Shown here: piece by piece, positions 1 to 5,359 of the stretch
How the letters are laid out: each line of letters begins with the position of its first letter
Numbering within the stretch: position 1 is the first letter of the stretch
Origin: Flavobacteriales bacterium
GTDB taxonomy: Bacteria; Bacteroidota; Bacteroidia; Flavobacteriales; BACL11
Assembly: GCA_002728175.1 (NCBI GenBank)
Contig: PBVH01000011.1
Location: forward strand, 35,799-41,681
DNA: 5,883 nt
Reading direction: 5' to 3'
Program-made: the position numbers and the translations under genes
Notes under the pieces: generated by a model
The model's database searches: none
What the model was told of the DNA's origin: nothing
What the model saw: only the letters and a program-made list of their open reading frames with translations

Positions 1-529
1 AAGTAAATACAGCACCTAACATCAGTTTTTTATTATTAAAAACATATAGTACAGAAGCAACAATTAGAGGTATATAAGCAATAGAATGAGCTTTTGTCAT
101 ATGTCCTGCTTGTATAATAATTAGAAAATAAGAAGAAAAGGCAAAGCCAATAGCACCAACTATTGATAATCTATAATCTATCTTTAGTGTTAATAGTAGA
201 ATGTAAAATCCTATTAGATAAAGAAATAATAAATTCATAGGTCTAGGAAGTCCCAGTTGAAGTGCTTTATCTATATATTGTAATAAGTTACCGTTTGATT
301 TAGTAGATATTTGATAGGCAGGCATTCCAGAAAACATTCTTTTTGTCCACAAGGCTTCCTCACCCGTATCATCTCGGTGATCACATACTTCCTTACTCAT
401 CCCCTTCCATGTATCTACATCATGGGCAGATAGAACCTTTGCCCCAGGACCAATAACTGGAGAAAAATAAATTGCTGAAATCGCAAGAAATATCAGTAAG
501 GCAATTAAATGTGGTATAAATTTTTTCAT
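1..529 (-). CDS. YfhO-family large membrane protein, N-terminal part (3' end beyond window)
   Basis: This frame opens at ATG 529-527 and stays open to the window edge, giving 176 residues of what is normally a protein of about 800 residues or more, so it is cut by the window and not broken. The N-terminus MKKFIPHLIALLIFLAISAI is a first membrane helix (about residues 4-26). A polar, presumably external, loop follows (27-95) with SAHDVDTWKGM (34-44) and a WTKRMFSGMPAYQ stretch (61-73). Three more hydrophobic helices lie near 98-116, 121-142 and 148-166, with the motif GHMTKAHSIAYIP (142-154). As I recall them, the Asp-containing loop, the GMPxYQ stretch and the GHxxKAHxIAYxP motif are typical of Bacteroidetes YfhO proteins, which resemble GT-C glycosyltransferases that use lipid-linked sugars. 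The exact substrate is unknown. It starts 17 bp after the DUF4834 gene, in the apparent carB operon. The family call is from memory of sequence pattern; the membrane topology is directly visible. Confidence 0.8.
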   Translation of the reverse strand, partial: MKKFIPHLIALLIFLAISAIYFSPVIGPGAKVLSAHDVDTWKGMSKEVCDHRDDTGEEALWTKRMFSGMPAYQISTKSNGNLLQYIDKALQLGLPRPMNLLFLYLIGFYILLLTLKIDYRLSIVGAIGFAFSSYFLIIIQAGHMTKAHSIAYIPLIVASVLYVFNNKKLMLGAVFT

Positions 530-546
530 AATAAAATAAATATTAT

Positions 547-816
547 TTACTCATCAATTTCTTCATAATCAATGTAATCTCCTATATCTTTTTTAGATTT
601 TGTGTTTTTTTCTTTTTTTGTAGATTTTTCAATTGTAATATCTCCTTCTTTTTTTTGACTATGAGCTTGTTTAGAAAAATTAGTAAATGAACTTTGAAAA
701 TTACTACCCATTTTATTAACCATTTTTTTTAATATTATTGGTGCTAATAATCTAGTTAAAAATTTAAATCCATAATAAACTAATAAAATAATTAATATAG
801 TTCTAACTATACCCAT
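547..816 (-). CDS. DUF4834-type small single-pass membrane protein
   Basis: An 89-residue protein with one hydrophobic segment at the N-terminus (residues 3-29: IVRTILIILLVYYGFKFLTR, then a leucine/isoleucine-rich continuation). A basic and polar middle follows, then a Lys/Glu-rich low-complexity tail and a conserved-looking acidic end, IGDYIDYEEIDE. This architecture, a membrane anchor opening with (F/I)(V/I)RTILIILLVYYG and closing with DYIDYEEI, matches the Bacteroidetes DUF4834 family, whose function is not known. The ATG shares one base with the carB stop codon (TAATG), so translation is probably coupled to carB, and the YfhO-type gene begins 17 bp downstream. The Lys-rich tail should lie in the cytoplasm if the protein follows the positive-inside rule. 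The gene is surely real given the overlap and the family resemblance. The function is open. Confidence 0.82.
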   Translation of the reverse strand: MGIVRTILIILLVYYGFKFLTRLLAPIILKKMVNKMGSNFQSSFTNFSKQAHSQKKEGDITIEKSTKKEKNTKSKKDIGDYIDYEEIDE

Positions 817-3662
817 TATTTACTCAAATATAAGTTTCTTTCCGAGTAGACTTTTGTAAAATAATCATCCTCTAAGTTATCAATAAAATATATAGATTCA
901 CCTGTTGATTTCATTTCTGGACCAAGCTCTTTGTTTACATTTGGGAATTTTTCAAACGAAAAAACAGGAACTTTTATTGCATATCCATTTTTTTGAGGGT
1001 TAAAATCAAAATCAGAAACCTTATTTGCACCTAACATAATTTTAGCTGCATAATTAACATATGGTTCATTATATGCTTTAGCAATAAATGGAACTGTTCT
1101 TGATGCTCTTGGATTTGCTTCAATTACGTAAACAACTTCGTCCTTTATAGCAAATTGAATATTGATAAGACCTTTAGTTTTCAAAGCAATAGCAACTTTT
1201 TTTGTTATATCTATCATTTGCTTTCTAACATTATCACTTAAATCAAAAGTTGGCAAAACAGCATATGAATCTCCAGAATGAATACCACATGGCTCAATAT
1301 GTTCCATCATTCCAATGATATAAACATTCTCCCCATCACATATAGCATCTGCCTCTGCTTCAATTGCTTTATCTAAATAATGATCTAATAAAACTCTATT
1401 TCCAGGTATATCTTTTAATAAATTGACTATGTGGTGTTCCAATTCCTCCTCATTAATTACTATCTTCATTCCTTGCCCCCCTAATACATATGATGGTCGA
1501 ACTAGAATTGGAAAATTTAACTCTTTGGAAATCTCCAATGCTCGATCTGCAGTCTCAGCAACAGCAAATTTTGGATATGGAATATTATTTTCAGCTAGTA
1601 GTTGTGAAAACCTTCCTCTGTCCTCAGCAATATCTAATGCATGATAGGAAGTTCCCATAATCTTTATACCATATCTTTCTAATTTTTCTGCTAACTTTAA
1701 AGCAGTTTGACCTCCCAACTGAACAATTACACCTAATGGTTTTTCATGAAGAATTATATCATATATATGTTCCCAAAAAACTGGTTCAAAATATAATTTA
1801 TCAGCAGTATCAAAATCAGTTGATACTGTCTCTGGATTACAATTTATCATTATTGCCTCATAACCTGCCTCCTTTGCAGCTAAAACACCATGAACACATG
1901 AATAATCAAACTCGATACCTTGTCCAATTCTATTTGGCCCAGATCCAAGAACAATAATTTTTTCTCTTTTAGTTACAGTACTTTCATTTTCAGCGTATTT
2001 TTTGCCATTTACTTCTTTTGGCATTTCGAAAGTTGAATAATAATAAGGAGTTTTGGCAGTAAATTCAGCAGCACAAGTATCAACAAGCTTGTACACTCTT
2101 TGAACATTATTATCTTGTCTATTTTGATATACTTCACTTTCTAAACAATTAACTAAATGTGCTATCTGTCTATCTGCATAACCTTTCATTTTTGCTTGTA
2201 ATAGCAATGGCGTAGGCAAAGATTTAATATTATAACTTTCAATTTTTCTCTCTAAATTTACTAACTCCTCAATTTGATTTAAAAACCAGTAATCTATTTT
2301 GGTTATATTATGAATTTTCTTTAAAGGAATACCTATTCTCATAGCATCATAAACTCTAAATATTCTGTCTCCGCTTGCATGCTTTAAGTCATATAGTATT
2401 TCATCTTGATCAGTCTTTCCTTTTCCATCTGCTCCAAGTCCATTTCTTCCAATTTCTAAAGACTGACAGGCTTTTTGAAGTGCTTCTTGAAAAGATCTAC
2501 CAATTGCCATTACTTCTCCAACAGATTTCATTTGTAAACCTAATTCAATATTAGAACCTTTAAATTTATCAAAATTCCATCTAGGTATTTTAACAACAAC
2601 ATAATCTAATGCTGGTTCAAAATATGCAGATGTTGATTGAGTAATTTGATTATCTAATTCATCTAAAGTATAACCTATAGCTAATTTAGATGCAATCTTA
2701 GCAATTGGATATCCTGTTGCTTTTGATGCAAGAGCAGATGATCTGGATACTCTAGGATTAATTTCAATAGCTATTATATCTTCTTTTTCATCAGGGCTTA
2801 CAGCAAACTGCACATTACATCCACCTGCAAAATCACCAATAGATCTCATCATTTTAATAGCCATATCTCTCATTCTTTGATAAGCAGTGTCCGAAAGTGT
2901 CATGCAAGGAGCTATTGTAATAGAATCACCAGTATGTATTCCCATTGGATCGAGATTTTCAATACTACAAATTATTATAACATTATCATTATCATCTCTT
3001 AACAGTTCAAGCTCATATTCTTTCCAACCAAGTACTGCTTTATCAATTAAGACTTCATGAATTGGAGATGCATGAAGACCTTTAGATAATAAGTCTTCAA
3101 ATTCTTCTTTAGTATGAACAAATGAAGCACCACTTCCTCCAAGAGTAAATGATGGCCTAATAACAAGTGGAAAACCTAACTCTTGTGCTATAGCTTTACC
3201 CTCAAGAAAAGATGTTGCTATTTTTGCAGGAGCGACAGGAATATCAATTTCATTCATCAGGTTTCTAAATCTTTCTCTATCTTCAGTAATATGAATTGCA
3301 TCAATATCAACTCCAATAATATCAACACCATATTTTTCCCAAATACCTTTTTCAGAAACTTCAATACACAAATTTAGAGCAGTTTGACCACCCATAGTAG
3401 GAAGAACTGCATCGATTTGTCTTTCCTCTAGGATTTCAATGATTGACTGTGGTGTTAGCGGTTTTAAATAAATATGATCCGCAACAACATTATCAGTCAT
3501 AATAGTTGCAGGATTTGAATTTATTAGGGAAACCTCTATCCCTTCTTCTCTAAGTGACCTAGAGGCTTGCGAACCTGAGGAATCAAACTCACATGCTTGA
3601 CCGATAACAATAGGACCACTTCCTATAATTAAAATTGATTTTAATGAATTATTTTTTGGCAT
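816..3662 (-). CDS. carB: Carbamoyl-phosphate synthase large subunit, short form without the C-terminal regulatory domain
   Basis: CarB makes carbamoyl phosphate from bicarbonate, two ATP and ammonia delivered by the glutaminase subunit CarA, feeding pyrimidine and arginine synthesis in the cytoplasm. The 948-residue product has the internal duplication of the family. The first half has LIIGSGPIVIGQACEFD (11-27), the ATP-grasp loop IRPSFTLGGSGASF (168-181) and metal-binding EINPRVSRSSA (300-310). A linker (oligomerisation) region covers about 400-560. The second half has IVLGSGPNRIGQGIEFDYS (570-588), VRPSYVLGGQG (721-731) and EANPRASRTVP (848-858). The protein stops about 25 residues after LGPEMKSTGE (913-922), so the MGS-like allosteric domain (about residues 936-1073 in E. 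coli CarB, 1073 residues) is absent. I recall this roughly 950-residue form as normal in Flavobacteriia, and the tail reads as natural rather than frameshifted. The start MPKNNSLKS sits the expected distance before the first motif. No carA is adjacent; rpmH lies upstream. Confidence 0.98.
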   Translation of the reverse strand: MPKNNSLKSILIIGSGPIVIGQACEFDSSGSQASRSLREEGIEVSLINSNPATIMTDNVVADHIYLKPLTPQSIIEILEERQIDAVLPTMGGQTALNLCIEVSEKGIWEKYGVDIIGVDIDAIHITEDRERFRNLMNEIDIPVAPAKIATSFLEGKAIAQELGFPLVIRPSFTLGGSGASFVHTKEEFEDLLSKGLHASPIHEVLIDKAVLGWKEYELELLRDDNDNVIIICSIENLDPMGIHTGDSITIAPCMTLSDTAYQRMRDMAIKMMRSIGDFAGGCNVQFAVSPDEKEDIIAIEINPRVSRSSALASKATGYPIAKIASKLAIGYTLDELDNQITQSTSAYFEPALDYVVVKIPRWNFDKFKGSNIELGLQMKSVGEVMAIGRSFQEALQKACQSLEIGRNGLGADGKGKTDQDEILYDLKHASGDRIFRVYDAMRIGIPLKKIHNITKIDYWFLNQIEELVNLERKIESYNIKSLPTPLLLQAKMKGYADRQIAHLVNCLESEVYQNRQDNNVQRVYKLVDTCAAEFTAKTPYYYSTFEMPKEVNGKKYAENESTVTKREKIIVLGSGPNRIGQGIEFDYSCVHGVLAAKEAGYEAIMINCNPETVSTDFDTADKLYFEPVFWEHIYDIILHEKPLGVIVQLGGQTALKLAEKLERYGIKIMGTSYHALDIAEDRGRFSQLLAENNIPYPKFAVAETADRALEISKELNFPILVRPSYVLGGQGMKIVINEEELEHHIVNLLKDIPGNRVLLDHYLDKAIEAEADAICDGENVYIIGMMEHIEPCGIHSGDSYAVLPTFDLSDNVRKQMIDITKKVAIALKTKGLINIQFAIKDEVVYVIEANPRASRTVPFIAKAYNEPYVNYAAKIMLGANKVSDFDFNPQKNGYAIKVPVFSFEKFPNVNKELGPEMKSTGESIYFIDNLEDDYFTKVYSERNLYLSK

Positions 3663-3737
3663 ATAAAATTTTTTTCGAATTTATATTATTTACATTTTTT
3701 TTAAGAATTTGCTAATCATTAGATATTAACAAATTTT

Positions 3738-3745
3738 CAAAACTA
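3738..3745 (-). promoter_or_regulatory. Candidate -7 element for the carB operon
   Basis: On the - strand the octamer TAGTTTTG fits the Bacteroidetes -7 consensus TAnnTTTG and lies between the rpmH terminator and carB, predicting a leader of roughly 70 nt. I find no TTG at the usual distance upstream (that stretch is the terminator), and such AT-rich DNA gives chance matches, so this is weak. The remaining 3663-3737 is AT-rich; I see no riboswitch, attenuator hairpin or Shine-Dalgarno motif there. Confidence 0.28.
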
Positions 3746-3751
3746 TTAAAC

Positions 3752-3781
3752 AAAAAAAAGGTGTTGCTTAAGCAACACCTT
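3752..3781 (-). terminator. Intrinsic terminator of rpmH
   Basis: Positions 3758-3781 form a perfect 24-base palindrome (half-site AAGGTGTTGCTT), folding as a 10-bp stem with a TTAA loop in the RNA. On the - strand it is followed directly by eight T (3759-3752). There is no T-run on the + strand side, so it acts on - strand transcripts. It begins 17 bp after the rpmH stop codon and separates rpmH from carB. Confidence 0.93.
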
Positions 3782-3797
3782 AATTGTAATTCAAACA

Positions 3798-3956
3798 CTA
3801 CTTGTGTCCGATTTCATCAGACACTGTAAGCCTCTTTCTTCCCTTAGATCGTCTCCTTGAAAGAACCTTTTGTCCATCAGATGTAGACATTCGCTCTCTA
3901 AAGCCATGCTTATTCTTTCTTTTTGTGTTTGATGGTTGAAAAGTTCTTTTCGGCAT
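3798..3956 (-). CDS. rpmH: 50S ribosomal protein L34
   Basis: A 52-residue, strongly basic protein starting MPKRTFQPSNTKRKNKHGFR. It carries the L34 signature KRTFQPS...K.KHGFRxRM (4-23), then the KVLSRRRSKGRKRL block (30-43) and a short tail, VSDEIGHK. L34 binds 23S rRNA in the large ribosomal subunit. Length and sequence match the family (44-53 residues), and the start MPKRTFQP is the usual one in this phylum. The upstream DNA is A/T only, with no Shine-Dalgarno motif. In many bacteria rpmH is followed by rnpA (RNase P protein) near dnaA. Here the downstream gene is carB after a terminator, so rpmH appears to be a single-gene transcript with its own promoter at 3982-3989, possibly with read-through from the gene at 4044-4958, whose stop is 87 bp upstream. 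Confidence 0.98.
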   Translation of the reverse strand: MPKRTFQPSNTKRKNKHGFRERMSTSDGQKVLSRRRSKGRKRLTVSDEIGHK

Positions 3957-3981
3957 AATTAATTTTTTAAAAATTCGAATG

Positions 3982-3989
3982 CAAATATA
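3982..3989 (-). promoter_or_regulatory. Predicted -7 element of the rpmH promoter
   Basis: On the - strand TATATTTG matches TAnnTTTG, the -7 element read by the Bacteroidetes housekeeping sigma factor. It lies 25 bp before the rpmH ATG, which would give a leader of about 20 nt. I see no TTG at the -33 distance. The rest of the 87-bp gap (3957-4043) is AT-rich and holds no hairpin that would terminate the upstream gene. Confidence 0.5.
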
Positions 3990-4043
3990 ATATGTTTTTT
4001 TATTCTTTGAATATGTTGGTATAATAATTTAAACAAATAAATA

Positions 4044-4958
4044 TTACTGAACAATATAATTGGTATTAAATAGTCTAAATTCTGCTCTCTCGGGTTTAAA
4101 AAATACAACATTCCAAAAACCTTTGTAAAAGATATCCACGGGTACATGCTTAGAATTTACATAATCCATATTTACAACAACATCCATATCCAATGAAAAC
4201 AATGTGTGATTGTACTTAAACTTATACTCTCTATAAATTACATTAAAATTTTCTTTATCAAAATAGGATACTATTGATCTTATTAATGCTTTCTTTTTAT
4301 CCTTTTCTGTTAAATTTTCTTTGACACTAATATTAAACACATAGCATTCTTTGTTTTTATACAATGTATCACTAATTATATAATCGTAGTATTTTTGCAT
4401 AGAAATATCAAATACTTCTAACTTTTTAGACAAACCTCCTTTTTTTTGCTCTGTTTCTGAAGATCCAACAGAAAAACCAATTGTTTTTGCATCTCGCATA
4501 TTTTGACTGTCACCTTTATTTTTTTTTCTATTAATCTTAAGTGATACTGGGATTGTATCTTTTGGAAAAAAAACTTCATCAAATGCTTTAGGTGTATAAT
4601 ATCTATATTTACCACTTCTTTTAAAAACTTTCCCTTCAAATACACTTGTGTCTTGTGTTATAAATGCATAGTTTCCATTTGAATAGTGTTTTCCTTGTTT
4701 TTTAATAGAAGATTTTACTTTTCCTTTTTTATTAAAAATTAATAACTCACTTGTAAAATCATGTGTATAATATCTTAAGTGTTTAAACCCCATATAGAAA
4801 GTTGTATCATTTTTAACATACCTAACAAAGTCTTCAACTGTAAAACCATTATTTTCTTCTGAAATTACTACATCATCTAAAAAAATTACAGGCATTAGAG
4901 TATCCCTTGCAAAAGCACTATTTGATATAAATAATATAGCTAATACTGTTCTTAACAT
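4044..4958 (-). CDS. Secreted protein of unknown function, Bacteroidetes type
   Basis: A 304-residue protein. It begins with a short signal peptide, MLRTVLAILFISNSAFA, with a plausible signal peptidase I site after Ala17 (AFA|RD). There is no lipobox cysteine and no later membrane helix, so the mature protein should be periplasmic or surface-exposed. It is rich in aromatic and basic residues. An N-terminal region (about 37-90) contains VEDFVRYVKNDTTFYMGFKH, a middle part (110-125) contains KVFKRSGKYRYYTPKAFDEV, and a Lys/Ser-rich, probably disordered insert covers about 143-180. The C-terminal half (185-298) has alternating beta-strand character, including YDYIISDTLYKNKECYVFNI and a final FYKGFWNVVFFKPERAEFRL. 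The layout reminds me of unannotated Bacteroidetes secreted proteins that open with an EDFVxxVxxDTTFYxxFKxLR-like stretch, possibly with a LolA-like or carrier-like beta fold; that is only an impression. The start is supported by the signal peptide and by a promoter box just upstream. It lies between rnpB and rpmH. Confidence 0.85.
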   Translation of the reverse strand: MLRTVLAILFISNSAFARDTLMPVIFLDDVVISEENNGFTVEDFVRYVKNDTTFYMGFKHLRYYTHDFTSELLIFNKKGKVKSSIKKQGKHYSNGNYAFITQDTSVFEGKVFKRSGKYRYYTPKAFDEVFFPKDTIPVSLKINRKKNKGDSQNMRDAKTIGFSVGSSETEQKKGGLSKKLEVFDISMQKYYDYIISDTLYKNKECYVFNISVKENLTEKDKKKALIRSIVSYFDKENFNVIYREYKFKYNHTLFSLDMDVVVNMDYVNSKHVPVDIFYKGFWNVVFFKPERAEFRLFNTNYIVQ

Positions 4959-4962
4959 TTAA

Positions 4963-4970
4963 CAAATATA
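4963..4970 (-). promoter_or_regulatory. Predicted -7 element for the secreted-protein gene, inside the rnpB terminator tail
   Basis: TATATTTG on the - strand fits TAnnTTTG and ends only 4 nt (TTAA) before the ATG at 4958. Transcription starting the usual few bases downstream would begin at or next to the start codon, giving a leaderless mRNA. The box begins at the last T of the rnpB terminator U-tract, so terminator and promoter are fused. No TTG is seen at the -33 distance. Confidence 0.45.
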
Positions 4971-4997
4971 AAAAAAGCCGACACTTAGTGTCGGCTT
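4970..4997 (-). terminator. Intrinsic terminator of rnpB
   Basis: A 10-bp perfect stem with arms at 4975-4984 and 4988-4997 (plus-strand AAGCCGACAC and GTGTCGGCTT) encloses a 3-nt loop and is followed on the - strand by seven T (4976-4970, the first two from the stem). It lies directly after the mature 3' end of the RNase P RNA, so it ends the rnpB precursor. Confidence 0.95.
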
Positions 4998-5000
4998 AAC

Positions 5001-5301
5001 TGTAATTACACATAAGCCGGATCCTGTTCTCATATTTGAGTGCCATCATTTATCTAGAATAATAGTTACCTATTATTTCAAGCTACCTACCCCTCAGAAA
5101 AAGACGAGCAATCTTTATGTTCTGATATACATGGTATTGCACCGCATAGAGTATACCTGATTTCACTACAGCCGAACTGTACTTGCTTTCTGTTGCACTA
5201 GTCCATATCTCACGATAGATGGATGTTATCCATTATGCCGCTCTATGGTGTCCGGACTTTCCTCTTTAACATACATTAAAGCGATAGCATCAGTAATTAC
5301 A
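5001..5301 (-). ncRNA. rnpB: RNase P RNA, bacterial class A, compact
   Basis: This is the catalytic RNA that trims the 5' leader from pre-tRNAs, working with the protein RnpA. Visible hallmarks on the - strand are GAGGAAAGTCCGGAC (5264-5250, the 5' strand of P4 and flanks), GTGCAACAGAAAGCAAGTA (CR II), CTGAGGGGTAGGTAGCTTGA, AGATAAATGATGGC (5055-5042, CR V), and the 3' end AGAACAGGATCCGGCTTATG. The ends are set by a 9-bp P1 helix: 5' TGTAATTAC (5301-5293) pairs with 3' GTAATTACA (5009-5001). Other helices seen are a small P3 (TTTAA/TTAAA, 5265-5280), a minimal P12 (TACAG/CTGTA, 5167-5181) and a P18-like hairpin of 8 bp with a GUAA tetraloop (5058-5077). The length of about 301 nt is short for the class (commonly 330-400), explained by the reduced P3 and P12. 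Promoter and terminator flank it exactly. Exact ends are inferred from P1 and could be off by a few bases. Confidence 0.97.
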
Positions 5302-5305
5302 TTAA

Positions 5306-5334
5306 CAAAAGTAAAAGAATATATTCAAAAACAA
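5306..5334 (-). promoter_or_regulatory. rnpB: rnpB promoter, Bacteroidetes type
   Basis: On the - strand TTG (5334-5332) is followed by 18 nt and then TACTTTTG (5313-5306), matching the -33 TTG and -7 TAnnTTTG elements at near-standard spacing (about 19). Transcription starting about 5 nt downstream would begin at 5301, the first base of helix P1 of the RNase P RNA. This agreement between two independent predictions makes the call fairly strong. Confidence 0.75.
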
Positions 5335-5344
5335 TATTATGTAT

Positions 5345-5352
5345 TACTTTTG
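5345..5352 (+). promoter_or_regulatory. tgt: Predicted -7 element of the tgt promoter
   Basis: TACTTTTG matches TAnnTTTG and ends 7 nt before the tgt ATG, so the transcript would start within a few bases of, or at, the start codon. I see no TTG at the -33 distance on this strand. The 58-bp gap between rnpB and tgt is otherwise AT-rich and leaves no room for a promoter and a leader of normal length further upstream without entering rnpB. Confidence 0.5.
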
Positions 5353-5359
5353 TTTAAAT

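Larger units (their letters stand above)
5304..5354. repeat. Inverted repeat carrying the divergent rnpB and tgt -7 boxes
   Basis: AACAAAAGTAA (5304-5314) is the exact reverse complement of TTACTTTTGTT (5344-5354), an 11-bp perfect inverted repeat separated by 29 bp. Each arm contains one TACTTTTG promoter box, pointing outward: toward rnpB on the - strand and toward tgt on the + strand. The repeat may simply reflect two strong copies of the same promoter element. Confidence 0.85.

Noticed and set aside
1423..1957. Two + strand open frames (73 codons each, 1423-1644 and 1736-1957) inside carB
   Set aside because: They lie antisense to well-conserved CarB sequence; their products are low-complexity with no family resemblance.
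3183..3377. 64-codon + strand open frame inside carB
   Set aside because: Antisense to the first ATP-grasp half of CarB; the Ile/Asn-rich product is typical of an AT-rich shadow frame.
3663..3751. Possible pyrimidine riboswitch or attenuator ahead of carB
   Set aside because: The leader region is nearly all A/T with no stable stem or second terminator hairpin.
3758..3781. 24-base perfect palindrome as a possible operator or attachment site
   Set aside because: It is followed by eight T on the - strand and sits 17 bp after the rpmH stop, which is fully explained by an intrinsic terminator.
3959..4147. 62-codon - strand frame between rpmH and the secreted-protein gene
   Set aside because: It overlaps the end of the 304-residue frame out of phase and runs through the rpmH promoter box; no recognisable domain.
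4418..4645. 75-codon - strand frame inside the secreted-protein gene
   Set aside because: Out-of-phase shadow of a longer frame that has a clear signal peptide; checked as a possible frameshifted extension and not needed, since the main frame is intact.
4893..4895. Alternative start at Met22 of the secreted protein, which would allow a normal leader
   Set aside because: It would remove the evident signal peptide ending AFA, so the upstream ATG at 4958 is preferred.
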